DNA from: Acidiluteibacter ferrifornacis
GTDB lineage: Bacteria > Bacteroidota > Bacteroidia > Flavobacteriales_E > Vicingaceae
Direction of reading: 5' to 3'
Assembly (NCBI RefSeq): GCF_009909615.1
Contig: NZ_WWNE01000012.1
Coordinates: 1 to 64,000 of the forward strand
Length of the DNA: 64,000 bases
In this document: positions 8,360 to 16,904 of the stretch, in pieces
Layout of the letters: each line of letters begins with the position of its first letter
Numbering within the stretch: the first letter of the stretch is position 1
The notes under the pieces: model-generated
Database searches by the model: none
Seen by the model: only the letters and a program-made list of their open reading frames with translations
What the model was told of the DNA's origin: nothing
Translations under genes and position numbers: made by a program

Positions 8360-9220
8360 TTAATTTAAGTTTAAATTGTGCACCATATCAGGTGTATTAA
8401 AATTTAAAGATAAGTGCATTCTTTTGTTGTTATAAATTTTGATAGCATTTTTCACTGCTCTTTTAGCATGTTCAAGGTTGGTAAAGCATTCATCAAGATA
8501 AAACTCTCCTTTTAAAATGCCGTTAACTCGTTCGGCAACAGCGTTTTCGTAGCAGTGATTTTCTTCGGTCATACTTATCAGCATGTTCTTTTGTTTTAGG
8601 GCTTTTACGTATAGATTACTACAATATTGAATACCTCTATCGGAGTGGTGTATTGTACCACTTTTAATCCGGGATTGCCTCTGGGCCTTTTGGAGGGCCC
8701 TGAGGCATCCCTTGAGTTCGAGGGAATCGCTAATGTCATAGCCAATGATTTTACGAGAATACAAGTCTGTAATTAAAGCTAAATAACAAAAGCCTTTCAC
8801 TGTTCTGATGTAAGTTATATCAGAGACCCAAACTTGATTAGGTTTTATGATTTCTAAGTCTTTTATCAAGTTATTGTATTTGTAAAATCGATGGAAAGAG
8901 TCTGTAGTTTTATGATTAGGTTTTTTACGTCTAATCAACATTTTCCTCTCTCGTAATAAGTTAAATAAAGCGTCTCGTCCGAACTTAATACCTTTCTTGC
9001 TTAGAGGATCTTTGATGGTTTTAATTAACTTTCTTGTTCCAATTCTCGGTTGCACAGAACGCTCTTGTTTTACAAACTCAATAATTAAGCTATGCTGTGC
9101 CTGCTTTTTATTGAATCGGTTCAAGTATTTATAATGCGCATCACGGTGTATGCCAAAGAGCTCGCAAGTTGCTTTGGTAGAAGCAAGCCCTGTTGTTTTA
9201 TTATGTTGTATTGCTTTCAT
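8360..9220 (-). CDS. IS3-family transposase OrfB (DDE integrase domain)
   Basis: This 286-residue catalytic subunit carries an HTH_21-like region at about 40-100 and an rve integrase core with a DD35E triad: Asp134 in VSDITY, Asp194 in HHSDRGIQY and Glu230 in ENAVAERVNG. It is full length and probably active. The OrfA stop and OrfB start overlap as TAATG at 9220-9222. That suggests stop-start coupling rather than the A6G slippage common in the family, and I see no slippery run at the junction. Confidence 0.96.
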   Translation of the reverse strand: MKAIQHNKTTGLASTKATCELFGIHRDAHYKYLNRFNKKQAQHSLIIEFVKQERSVQPRIGTRKLIKTIKDPLSKKGIKFGRDALFNLLRERKMLIRRKKPNHKTTDSFHRFYKYNNLIKDLEIIKPNQVWVSDITYIRTVKGFCYLALITDLYSRKIIGYDISDSLELKGCLRALQKAQRQSRIKSGTIHHSDRGIQYCSNLYVKALKQKNMLISMTEENHCYENAVAERVNGILKGEFYLDECFTNLEHAKRAVKNAIKIYNNKRMHLSLNFNTPDMVHNLNLN

Positions 9221-9615
9221 TAGGGCTTTATGTTTAGATTTTTTTTTAACTCTTCCACATTTTTATAGCCCAAGTTTTCAGCGGCTACTTCAAGATAAGA
9301 ATCGCTAACAAGCTTTTCCATATCTTTTCTGATCAGCAACTCTTTGAGTTGTTCAATCTCTTTTTTCAGAGCTCTTAATCGGCTTACTTCATCTTGATTT
9401 TCCACGAGTATACGAGTGTTCATTAGGTCTTTACGGTCATACTTTCTTATCCATTCGTTAATGGTAGAAGAGTTAATACCATAAAGTTTTGCAAGTTGTG
9501 CTTTGGAGCATTGTCCTTGGCTAAGTTCGTTTAAAACTTTGAGTTTGAAACTCTCGCTGTACCGTCTTACGGTCTTGTCATTTTTATACATATCTACATG
9601 TTTAAGTGTAGACAT
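9220..9615 (-). CDS. IS3-family transposase OrfA
   Basis: This 131-residue DNA-binding subunit has a helix-turn-helix at about 17-55 (YSESFKLKVLNEL ... QLAKLYGINSSTINEWIRKY), followed by a leucine-zipper-like coiled coil (VSRLRALKKEIEQLKELL, about 77-95). The coiled coil multimerises OrfA/OrfAB. Its start lies 17 nt inside the right end of the IS. Confidence 0.93.
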   Translation of the reverse strand: MSTLKHVDMYKNDKTVRRYSESFKLKVLNELSQGQCSKAQLAKLYGINSSTINEWIRKYDRKDLMNTRILVENQDEVSRLRALKKEIEQLKELLIRKDMEKLVSDSYLEVAAENLGYKNVEELKKNLNIKP

Positions 9616-9638
9616 ATTTTAGGACGGGTCAAAATGGG

Positions 9639-9770
9639 TGCCAACGGTTTCGGGTATGAAACGTAGGGCATTTTACGCCCTAACTGTTCAGTTTAGCACC
9701 GTCCTTTGTTTTATGTTTATAGTTTCGTTCATCACTTCCGCCCCAATTGTTTATAGCCATTGTTAGTGGC
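9639..9770 (-). other. attC-like recombination site of cassette A4
   Basis: On the minus strand the site opens with GCCACTAAC|AATGG and closes with AAACCGTTGGCA. The outer arms GGCTATAAACAATTGGGGC and GCCCTACGTTTCATACC pair imperfectly around a central unpaired region. Its first core is complementary to the start of cassette A4 (GTTAGTGGC, 9 bp). Its last core GTTGGCA begins the IS-interrupted fifth cassette. Confidence 0.75.
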
Positions 9771-9789
9771 TGCCCATTTTGCTTTTTGC

Positions 9790-10767
9790 TTATTTGTTAA
9801 ACCATTGAATAATTTTTTCGATAACCATTTTCCAACCGTCTGTTTCGGGTTTATCTAAAATGTTAAAAGAATGGTCAGCATTTTCGATAAGTTTTAATTC
9901 TACGTTTTTTCCTTTCGTTAGTAAAATCGTATAAGCAATTGTTGCTGATTCGGGATACACTGCTCTATCAGCAGTTCCTTGAAGAATTAAAATTTTCCCA
10001 TTATAGTTTGATAGTTCATCAATAACAGAAGTTTGTAAAAGGCTTGACCAACGTAAATAGGTAAAACCCCAAAATTTCTTTTCTGTATTTGTTGGGTCAG
10101 CTAAAATATTGTTCCATTTTTCCTTGACATAGTTTATTCTTTCTTCCGATGTTGACATATTATGCTCTTTTGTATTGAAAAAAGTTCCATCGTCAGCAAA
10201 TTTGTATAAACTATAAAGTTGTGAAGGACCTTCTCCTGCCATAATTGCAACATTGGATATTTTGTCTTTCATTAAATTTGCAACTCTTGATGCGACAACG
10301 CCTCCTTCCGAGTGTCCAGCCAATAAAATCTTGTCTTTATCTATTTTTTCATTTTGTGTAACATAATCTATTGCATTTACAATTGTGTTACTCCAACTTT
10401 CAAGCGAAAATTTATGGTCAAAAGATTTAGATTCTCCTTTTTGCAAATATTTGATTCCTGGTTTTTCGACAATTAAAACTCTGTATTTTTCTTGCCCAAC
10501 ACTAAACCAAGGCATTTGTCCGGAAGTCGAAACAATTTGTCCGTTTCGGTTCTCAAAAAATGAATTCATTCCCGAACCTTGAACATAAATAATTAATGGC
10601 AAATTTTCTTTATGAGAAGTTACAGAAAGATAAAATGTGATTGTGTCTTTGTCTGTTTTAAGTTCGTATTTGTCATACGGTTGATTGGATAAGAATTCAA
10701 TTTTCGCTTTTTGTGCTAATATTGAATTAGTTAGAAGTAAAAGAAAAATTATTATCTTGAATTTCAT
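9790..10767 (-). CDS. Secreted alpha/beta hydrolase (cassette A4)
   Basis: This 325-residue protein has a signal peptide (about 1-19, ...LTNSILAQ) and an alpha/beta-hydrolase fold. The oxyanion region is YVQGSG (61-66), the nucleophile elbow GHSEGG has Ser153, ILQGTADRAVYP carries the likely acid Asp, and the His is in ADHSFN. It resembles dienelactone-hydrolase/BAAT-type or prolyl-oligopeptidase-like esterases. The substrate is unknown. It is the only gene of its cassette, starting 36 nt after the cassette boundary, and it ends 20 nt before the A4 attC-like site. Confidence 0.85.
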   Translation of the reverse strand: MKFKIIIFLLLLTNSILAQKAKIEFLSNQPYDKYELKTDKDTITFYLSVTSHKENLPLIIYVQGSGMNSFFENRNGQIVSTSGQMPWFSVGQEKYRVLIVEKPGIKYLQKGESKSFDHKFSLESWSNTIVNAIDYVTQNEKIDKDKILLAGHSEGGVVASRVANLMKDKISNVAIMAGEGPSQLYSLYKFADDGTFFNTKEHNMSTSEERINYVKEKWNNILADPTNTEKKFWGFTYLRWSSLLQTSVIDELSNYNGKILILQGTADRAVYPESATIAYTILLTKGKNVELKLIENADHSFNILDKPETDGWKMVIEKIIQWFNK

Positions 10768-10796
10768 TTTTATGCGTTTGTTTTGTCTTGGGTTGC

Positions 10797-10992
10797 CACT
10801 AACGACCCGGCTAAGAAACGTAGGGGAGTTTGAAACACTGCTCTTTCAGTTTACCACTTAGCCAAGCCAAATATTTTTATAATTTACTTTTCTTTTTTCA
10901 TTATCAAAATTTTGGATTGGCGGACATTCTAGAAGCTCTGAACTTCCGAAAACCACTGAACCCCTATGTTTTCTTAGCCCATGTTGTATGCC
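10797..10992 (-). other. attC-like recombination site of cassette A3
   Basis: This is a 196-bp imperfect palindrome. On the minus strand it opens GGCATACAAC|ATGGGC and closes CGGGTCGTTAGTG. The arms GGGCTAAGAAAACATAGGGG and CCCCTACGTTTCTTAGCC pair with one bulge. The first core is complementary to the start of cassette A3 (GTTGTATGCC, 10 bp). A 72-codon plus-strand frame here (10830-11048) is a by-product of the palindrome, not a gene. Confidence 0.78.
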
Positions 10993-11044
10993 GTGTCTTT
11001 GTTTTTCGTAGCAAACAGCTTCTGTGTATAGAGTCTGTAATGGT

Positions 11045-11716
11045 TTAGTTTAGATTTATCCATAAATGAATCAACTTCAAATCATCGGTCTTTCTTAGTG
11101 CAATAGATTCTAAAAAACAGTATTCGACATTTGATTCTATTTCAGATAGTGATTCATCTGCTGACCAAGACTTGTTTGTTAATGCTATATCTGTAATCCA
11201 TTTGTTGATTTTAGTTAGCCATTGCTTTGGATTGTCTTTTTCGATATAGCCAAGTAAGCCACAATCATTTAATCCTTTACCGTGTTTCTCTGTTTTATAC
11301 CTTTCAATACCCCCATTGTTATATATCCCATAAACATATTCTTTTTCTCTTGCAGCTTCAGGTGCTGGCAGTCTTTTGCATTCTACAGAAAAAATAGAAG
11401 TGTTTGAAATACCTTGTTCATTTGGATAAAAATAAAAGTCAGAATAACCTTTACTAAGATTGTATATATCTCTATACTGGCTGCTAATATTAAAAGGATA
11501 GTCTTGCTGTCTGATTAAAATTTGTGCTTGCTCAATATAAATTTGAGTCAATTCGTCTTCGTTAAGTTTTTTCTTTTTATGATACCCTGATGCAATATAT
11601 GCTTTGAAGTGAGGAACATTTTGTTTCATTGATTCAATAATCAATGAAATCACATTAGTTTTCGAAATACTGATTTTCGGTTGTTCAAAGTTTGAAAAAT
11701 TCTCCTCCGCTATCAT
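11045..11716 (-). CDS. Nuclease-like partner of the adenine methyltransferase (cassette A3)
   Basis: This 223-residue cytoplasmic protein of no family I can name has a PD-(D/E)XK-like pattern: GYSDFYFY (about 89-96), then SIFSVECKRL with the E-x-K pair. Its start overlaps the end of the methyltransferase gene by 4 nt (ATGA, 11713-11716), so the two are translationally coupled. The likely role is the restriction subunit, or an accessory nuclease, of a two-gene restriction-modification or BREX-like defence unit. Specificity cannot be read from sequence. Confidence 0.65.
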   Translation of the reverse strand: MIAEENFSNFEQPKISISKTNVISLIIESMKQNVPHFKAYIASGYHKKKKLNEDELTQIYIEQAQILIRQQDYPFNISSQYRDIYNLSKGYSDFYFYPNEQGISNTSIFSVECKRLPAPEAAREKEYVYGIYNNGGIERYKTEKHGKGLNDCGLLGYIEKDNPKQWLTKINKWITDIALTNKSWSADESLSEIESNVEYCFLESIALRKTDDLKLIHLWINLN

Positions 11717-14637
11717 AGTTGAATTTGATTAGAAAAGTCAGAGAAACATTTATCAGCATCACGATAGGCTATTAAGGAAAGCCAATATCTGTATTGATTT
11801 GGCTTTATAAAGACAATAGTGTCTTTTTGAGGATACAATTTGATTATTCGCTTAACCGAAAGGTGGGCTGAAATTTCATTATTGGTTAGTCCGTCAATAT
11901 TTAGTTTTGTAAAGTCTTTATGAAACAAAGGTTCTTTATCTTTATTGTCATATTTGAAAACTGTAGCAATTAATGATGTTCCATCAAGTTGAACAATATC
12001 TGACAATCTGAATTTTTTCCCTTTGCTTTCATAAACAGAATTTAATGCTCTTGAAAATTCATCTCCGTAATTTGAAAGCACAGATTCTATCTTATTTTGT
12101 CTTACAGGCTTTAATATTTGTGCATTTTCACCATTTCTGATAAAGGACTGATAATAATTATTTACATCAGAAATAATTTTTAAGTCAAATACTGAAAACA
12201 ACTTCTTTCTATTTTTATTTAACAGAAACGGAAGTTTCATATAATCAATCTTAAGTAATGAAGTGTTTCGATTAATTAATAGATAGCTACTTGTAACATA
12301 CATATAGAACCTATAGAAGTCACTATTGCCTTCGAACTCATTTACAATCTCTTTTAACAGTTCTGTGTTAGAGGATTTAATTCCTGTTATTTGATGTCTA
12401 AAACTGAAGCTCTTTTCGTTATAAAAAACAGGTAATTTATTTACCCCTACGTTCTCCCATAGCAATACATTTGGGGCGATGAACAAGTCATTTTTCGGAA
12501 CTTTAACAAATGAAAGGTTATTACCTAATTTTACTATTTGGCTGTAGTCGATACCATTTTCACTGATTGCTTCGGTTGGTAAAAATGGTATTTCATCTAA
12601 AAAAGCTGGTCTTAACTTACCAGTAGAGCCAATCAATCCTTCCTCAACTATACAATCGTTATTCCTTAAAAAACTTTCAAATTTTTCTGTTGTAATTACT
12701 TTTTCTACGAGGTTTTTAATTCGACCACCACCTAAGAGATTATTTTTCCAAATAAACTCACTATTGATAGCTGTTTGTCTATTTACAAAATGCAAATCAT
12801 ATTCGTCTATTTCAAATACGATTCGCTCTTTAGTTGCTTTAGTTCGTCTAAATGTAAGGTGAAGGATATTCTTAGATACATCAGGTTTATTGTTTCTAAC
12901 AAAAATTGCTGCTGTTGCTACATCAGCACCATTATCCCACAATGATTTATTTCTCGCTAAAGCTGTGAAATCTAATAATTGAACAACATTATAATTTGAA
13001 AATAATGCTTTTTTGTAAGTAATAGAGGTGCTATTATAAAGTAGCCCTGACGATTTAATGATTAGACAAACCAAACCATTTTCCTTTAACATTGGAAATG
13101 ATTCAGAAAGAAATTTTAACGCTATTTGACCTTGTGGTATTTTTACTTTTTTATCATTTACCAACCAAGTATTAGAATATTCTGAAATCGCACCTCTAAC
13201 AAATGGAGGATTTCCGATTATCAAATCAAATTTTTTGTTTTGGATATTCCTCAAAACAAAAAAGTCTGAATGAACTAGATTCTCTTTTGTTAAGTCATCA
13301 AACCTTAATTTATTGATTACTTCAATTGGCTTTAGCTCGTTGCATAATGCTAAGCTCAAACTAAACGAGGACAACATTACGGCTTGCTCTTCCTTATCTA
13401 CTCCGTAAATGTTTCGCAATATTTTTTTGAGGTCATCAACATTTGGCTTGTCTAATTTATGTTGCAATCTCCATATTTGAACCAAACGCTTAAATGCAGT
13501 TACTAAAAAAATACCTGAACCGCAAGCGGGGTCAAGTATTCTAAAATTAGCTAAGTCAATTTCCTTGTATTTTTTTAAAGGCAAGCATTCATCCACTAGG
13601 AGTTTTGCCAAATGAGAAGGAGTATAAAATAATCCTTTGTCTTTCTTATTCTCGCCTAAAAACTCTTCATAAAGTCGGCTAATTAATTCAACAGGAATAT
13701 ATTTAAACTCAAAATACCTCCAATCGGGAAAGCCTATTTCAAGTTGTAATGCTTCAATACTGATTTTGTCTGTTGCAAGTAATTTGGCAACAATACTAAG
13801 GTCTAATGATTCTAATTGCTCTTGTTCTGTTGTTTCCCATTTAAAAACATTCCCATTGAAGTTTTTATTAAGGTCATTAAGCAAATTACTAAACTTGCCT
13901 TTTATTAATACATCACTAAATGAATTTGAATTGTTGTATTTTTTGAAATATTTTTCAGTTAGAAGCTTTTTGCCTTCGTCATCCGATGTTTCTTCTAAGT
14001 ATTTGATGAGAATCGATTGAACAATAATTTTATTAATAAGCTCTCTTGGGGCTTTTTTCAGTTCCTTTGAAAGCCTCTCAATAACTTTTCTGATATTCTG
14101 AATAAGAGTATCATAAGCAGAATTTTTGAAATTAAATTTTCCTTTTATTTCTTCTTGTTCCCAAAATATTCCGCTTTTTATTTTTACAGCAAATTGCTCG
14201 TTATATAGCCTATGAGCTTCATCAACTAGTCTTAATTTGTCTGTTAAATATTCTGGTTTTAAGTCTTTTGTAAGATGCTTTGTGCAATCGATTATTTTTA
14301 TTTCAGTATTAAAAAAGAAACATGCCAAAGGAACTTCACCGCTACTCCAAATTTTCCTTTGTATGTCTGCAATTTCATTTTCTATTTGCTCAGAAAATGC
14401 CCTATCAGTAAAGTCGAATAAATAAACTTGTGGCTTGTAACTTCCATTTAACTGCTTTCTTAAAAAAATTGCAGTGATTTCTTTATGAATGAACTTTGCA
14501 GTTTCAATGTGAAAAGCAATTTCTGGTTCAGCTAGTTGTTTTTTTTCGTCTGTAAAATAAAGAGCATTATCTCCCTGAAAACCAAGCTTCTCTAAGCCTG
14601 ATTTGAAAGATTCCGATGTCCCTTTAATTTTATCCAT
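11713..14637 (-). CDS. N6-adenine DNA methyltransferase, Eco57I/type IIG-like (cassette A3)
   Basis: This 974-residue protein methylates adenine in DNA. SAM-binding motif I LDPACGSGIFLV is at about 367-378 and catalytic motif IV NPPF is near 474. Residues 1-340 form a long N-terminal region without an obvious nuclease motif. The C-terminal half (about 640-974) resembles a TaqI/Eco57I-type target-recognition region. The size and layout match Eco57I-like or PglX-like enzymes. The coupled downstream gene supplies a possible nuclease. Upstream within the cassette (14638-14795) is about 155 nt with TAACTTTA, a weak -7 candidate near the start. Confidence 0.88.
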   Translation of the reverse strand: MDKIKGTSESFKSGLEKLGFQGDNALYFTDEKKQLAEPEIAFHIETAKFIHKEITAIFLRKQLNGSYKPQVYLFDFTDRAFSEQIENEIADIQRKIWSSGEVPLACFFFNTEIKIIDCTKHLTKDLKPEYLTDKLRLVDEAHRLYNEQFAVKIKSGIFWEQEEIKGKFNFKNSAYDTLIQNIRKVIERLSKELKKAPRELINKIIVQSILIKYLEETSDDEGKKLLTEKYFKKYNNSNSFSDVLIKGKFSNLLNDLNKNFNGNVFKWETTEQEQLESLDLSIVAKLLATDKISIEALQLEIGFPDWRYFEFKYIPVELISRLYEEFLGENKKDKGLFYTPSHLAKLLVDECLPLKKYKEIDLANFRILDPACGSGIFLVTAFKRLVQIWRLQHKLDKPNVDDLKKILRNIYGVDKEEQAVMLSSFSLSLALCNELKPIEVINKLRFDDLTKENLVHSDFFVLRNIQNKKFDLIIGNPPFVRGAISEYSNTWLVNDKKVKIPQGQIALKFLSESFPMLKENGLVCLIIKSSGLLYNSTSITYKKALFSNYNVVQLLDFTALARNKSLWDNGADVATAAIFVRNNKPDVSKNILHLTFRRTKATKERIVFEIDEYDLHFVNRQTAINSEFIWKNNLLGGGRIKNLVEKVITTEKFESFLRNNDCIVEEGLIGSTGKLRPAFLDEIPFLPTEAISENGIDYSQIVKLGNNLSFVKVPKNDLFIAPNVLLWENVGVNKLPVFYNEKSFSFRHQITGIKSSNTELLKEIVNEFEGNSDFYRFYMYVTSSYLLINRNTSLLKIDYMKLPFLLNKNRKKLFSVFDLKIISDVNNYYQSFIRNGENAQILKPVRQNKIESVLSNYGDEFSRALNSVYESKGKKFRLSDIVQLDGTSLIATVFKYDNKDKEPLFHKDFTKLNIDGLTNNEISAHLSVKRIIKLYPQKDTIVFIKPNQYRYWLSLIAYRDADKCFSDFSNQIQL

Positions 14638-14788
14638 TATCTATTTTAATCAATCGTAAAGTTACGAAATTGAACCTCCTAAAATGCATAAGTTTGCCAC
14701 TATTTAAAAGTGTTTATTTGAAAACAATTGGTTTAACGATTAATTATGATAGCTAAAAACAAAATGGTTATCTGTCTTTCATCATGGC

Positions 14789-14910
14789 ATACAACGCCTT
14801 GACTATGAAATGTAGCCGCAAGCAGTGTCGGTTAAATTTAGCACTAAAGGTAATCAAACCTTTACCAAACGTTTACTGCGGCTATATTTTATAGTTTTTG
14901 TTGTAAAGCG
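14789..14910 (-). other. attC-like recombination site of cassette A2
   Basis: On the minus strand it opens CGCTTTACAAC|AAAAAC and closes AAGGCGTTGTAT. The arms TATAAAATATAGCCGCAGT and ACTGCTTGCGGCTACATTT pair imperfectly. An internal AAAGGTTTGATTACCTTT hairpin forms the tip. The first core is complementary to the start of cassette A2 (GTTGTAAAGC, 10 bp). Confidence 0.78.
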
Positions 14911-14918
14911 TTTTTTAT

Positions 14919-15329
14919 TTAATAGTTGACTTTACAAACTGCAATAGTCTTTCTGTCTGACAAAAGATAGAGGTAATAGATTTTATCAAATTTATTCTCC
15001 GTGATTAATGATTTGGACATATTGATAATGTCTAGATCATTCTTGTAGATATAGTCATTCAATTCAAGATTAAAGTAGAATGTGCCTTCTTCAAATCGGT
15101 CATTTTTCAAAATTGAGCTTTCCAAGTTTTGAAAATCTATGCTGTCCATCTTAAAGAGGCTGTATTCACCCATTGGTTCTAAAAAGCCATTTTCTTTTCC
15201 TGATTGAATTAAAGTCAGTTCATAGTTTCTACCAAACTCAGCCATTTCGTTTAAATCATCGAAAAGTTCTGTCTCCGATTGACAACTGATAAATAAAGTT
15301 GTGGCTAATATGAAGAGAAGTCGATTCAT
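14919..15329 (-). CDS. Small lipoprotein (cassette A2)
   Basis: This 136-residue protein has a lipoprotein signal (MNRLLFILATTLFISC, lipobox Cys16) and no recognisable domain. It starts 17 nt after the cassette boundary and ends 9 nt before its attC-like site, so it fills the smallest cassette of the array. The function is unknown. Confidence 0.8.
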   Translation of the reverse strand: MNRLLFILATTLFISCQSETELFDDLNEMAEFGRNYELTLIQSGKENGFLEPMGEYSLFKMDSIDFQNLESSILKNDRFEEGTFYFNLELNDYIYKNDLDIINMSKSLITENKFDKIYYLYLLSDRKTIAVCKVNY

Positions 15330-15339
15330 TTTGAATGCT

Positions 15340-15473
15340 TTACAACGGTCTAGTGTATGAGCAGTAGCGGATTAAAAAGCACTTACTTTCAGCCAAGCAC
15401 TGAACTTTGATTGACAAGAATACTTTCCTTTTTATCACTAAACCCGCTATTGCTTATACACAATGTTACATGC
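15340..15473 (-). other. attC-like recombination site of cassette A1
   Basis: On the minus strand it opens GCATGTAAC|ATTGTG and closes TAGACCGTTGTAA. The arms GTGTATAAGCAATAGCGGGT and CCGCTACTGCTCATACAC pair well. The first core is complementary to the start of cassette A1 (GTTACATGC, 9 bp). The methyltransferase reading frame runs into the site and stops inside it at 15389. Confidence 0.8.
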
Positions 15474-16846
15474 TGGCTTTCTTTCTTTTCTTTCGTATTA
15501 CTCTTGTTTTCGCCTTTACTTATTATTGTCATTAGATACTCCAATTCCGAATTCATTTTCATGTTGCGTTCTTCTTTTCGTCTCAAGATACCTGCACAAG
15601 CTTTGGCACTCAAATAAAATTTGTCAAGAGCATGATTTGGTTCAACAATGTCTTTTAAATCACCATAAATGGGATTATTTGGAATGTTTGAAGAGTTTAA
15701 AAATTCAGTTTGGCTAATTTGGTTTGTTCCTTCTAATAGATATAGTAATGCGTTGTTATTATTTTTCTTTGGTTGAACTGCTTTTTGCCATTCAGTAAAT
15801 TCATTCTTGGTTTTTTTATCCATAAACTCACTTATTTTACTGCCAATCCACTTAACAACTGGAACAGCCCAAGAATTACCAACCGCTTGAAATCTATTAG
15901 TATGGCTATTTCCATTTACTTTTGTATAGTTGTCAGGAAAACCCATTAGCCTTTCACACTCTAAAGGTGTGAATCTTCTAATTTTATCATTTTCTGCAAC
16001 GTACAAAGAACCATTATATGCTGCGGCATTTCCGTTCCATTTCGTTCCATAAGCTGCATATAAACAATCCGTATATTCTCTAAATACTTGGAATTTTGAA
16101 CCTCCTTTATGAAAAACATTTTCGTCTTTTTCTTCAGGAAGATTTGGTGAAAATAAGTCAGGAAGATTTGAAGCAGATTTTTTAGCCTTTAATTTTATTT
16201 CTTTTACAATGTCCTTATTATCGAATTCAAACAATACTTGGTCAGGTTTGAAGTCTTTACCGCCTGCAAGGACATATAATCTTTTTCTTTGGTGTGGAAG
16301 TCCAAAATATTTAGCGTCTATTACTCTCCATGCAACATTTCTGTCTTTTCCTTCCAAATAGCCTGACTTTGTCCATTTACCAATTTTGATTTCTTCATCA
16401 AAACCTGCCAAACCTGCAATGAAATTCCCAAATGCATTTGTTCTATCGTTAAGCACTCCTTCAACATTTTCCCACAAAACAATACTTTTCTCTTTTCTGT
16501 CTTCAAGTCTTATTTTATCGATTGCGTTTGCAATTTCGATAAAGGTCATTGTTAATTGTCCTCTTTCGTCAGCAAGTCCATTTTTCCATCCTGCTAATGA
16601 AAAAGCTTGGCAAGGTGTACCGCCACAAAAAATGTCAGGTGCTTCAAATTCACGATTAAGAATTGAATTTGGAATATTTATCATATCGCCAACATTTGGT
16701 ATATCAGGAAAATGGTGTTCAAGAACCTTTGAAGGAAACTCTGCAATTTCTGAACTCCATAATTGTTTAAACCCATAGGGGGAAAAAGCCAATTGAGAGG
16801 CTTCAATACCTGAACAAACGCTACCAAATGTTATATCTTTACCCAT
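15389..16846 (-). CDS. C5-cytosine DNA methyltransferase (cassette A1)
   Basis: This 485-residue Dcm-type enzyme methylates cytosine at C5. It has motif I VCSGIEASQ (10-18), motif IV GGTPCQAFS with catalytic Cys79, motif VI ENV (126-128), motif VIII RKRLYVLA and motif X GNSWAVPV. The last ~28 residues (ESQHVTLCISNSG...) are encoded by the first half of the cassette's own attC-like palindrome. The native C-terminus may therefore have been extended by loss of a stop. It is the third gene of a C-R-M unit, 58 nt after the endonuclease gene, with a C-box half-site in that gap. Confidence 0.95.
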   Translation of the reverse strand: MGKDITFGSVCSGIEASQLAFSPYGFKQLWSSEIAEFPSKVLEHHFPDIPNVGDMINIPNSILNREFEAPDIFCGGTPCQAFSLAGWKNGLADERGQLTMTFIEIANAIDKIRLEDRKEKSIVLWENVEGVLNDRTNAFGNFIAGLAGFDEEIKIGKWTKSGYLEGKDRNVAWRVIDAKYFGLPHQRKRLYVLAGGKDFKPDQVLFEFDNKDIVKEIKLKAKKSASNLPDLFSPNLPEEKDENVFHKGGSKFQVFREYTDCLYAAYGTKWNGNAAAYNGSLYVAENDKIRRFTPLECERLMGFPDNYTKVNGNSHTNRFQAVGNSWAVPVVKWIGSKISEFMDKKTKNEFTEWQKAVQPKKNNNNALLYLLEGTNQISQTEFLNSSNIPNNPIYGDLKDIVEPNHALDKFYLSAKACAGILRRKEERNMKMNSELEYLMTIISKGENKSNTKEKKESQHVTLCISNSGFSDKKESILVNQSSVLG

Positions 16847-16888
16847 AATAATATCTTAATCTGATACAAAGCTATAAAAAAAATGATA

Positions 16889-16896
16889 ACTTTAGT
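16889..16896. promoter_or_regulatory. C-protein operator half-site before the methyltransferase
   Basis: ACTTTAGT followed by AT repeats the right half of the operator at 18054-18061. It lies in the 58-nt gap before the methyltransferase start. The preceding bases (ACAAAGCTA) also echo the operator spacer. This suggests that the controller also acts on methyltransferase expression. Confidence 0.5.
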
Positions 16897-16904
16897 ATGC
16901 AAAA

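Larger units (their letters stand above)
8325..9631 (-). mobile_element. Complete IS3-family insertion sequence, 1307 bp
   Basis: The element has imperfect terminal inverted repeats of about 22 bp with TG...CA ends: the left begins TGTCACGTCCTAAAATA, the right (reverse complement) TGACCCGTCCTAAAATA. It carries OrfA and OrfB, both minus strand. It is flanked by AAA on both sides, consistent with a 3-bp target duplication, although the site is A-rich. It is inserted between the stub that ends cassette array A (9632-9645) and the small secreted gene at 8310. A remnant of a related element lies at the same relative place beside array B (32180-32440). Confidence 0.9.

Noticed and set aside
10830-11048. 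72-codon plus-strand frame
   Set aside because: It lies wholly across the A3 recombination palindrome, opposite the array direction, and has no protein-like features.
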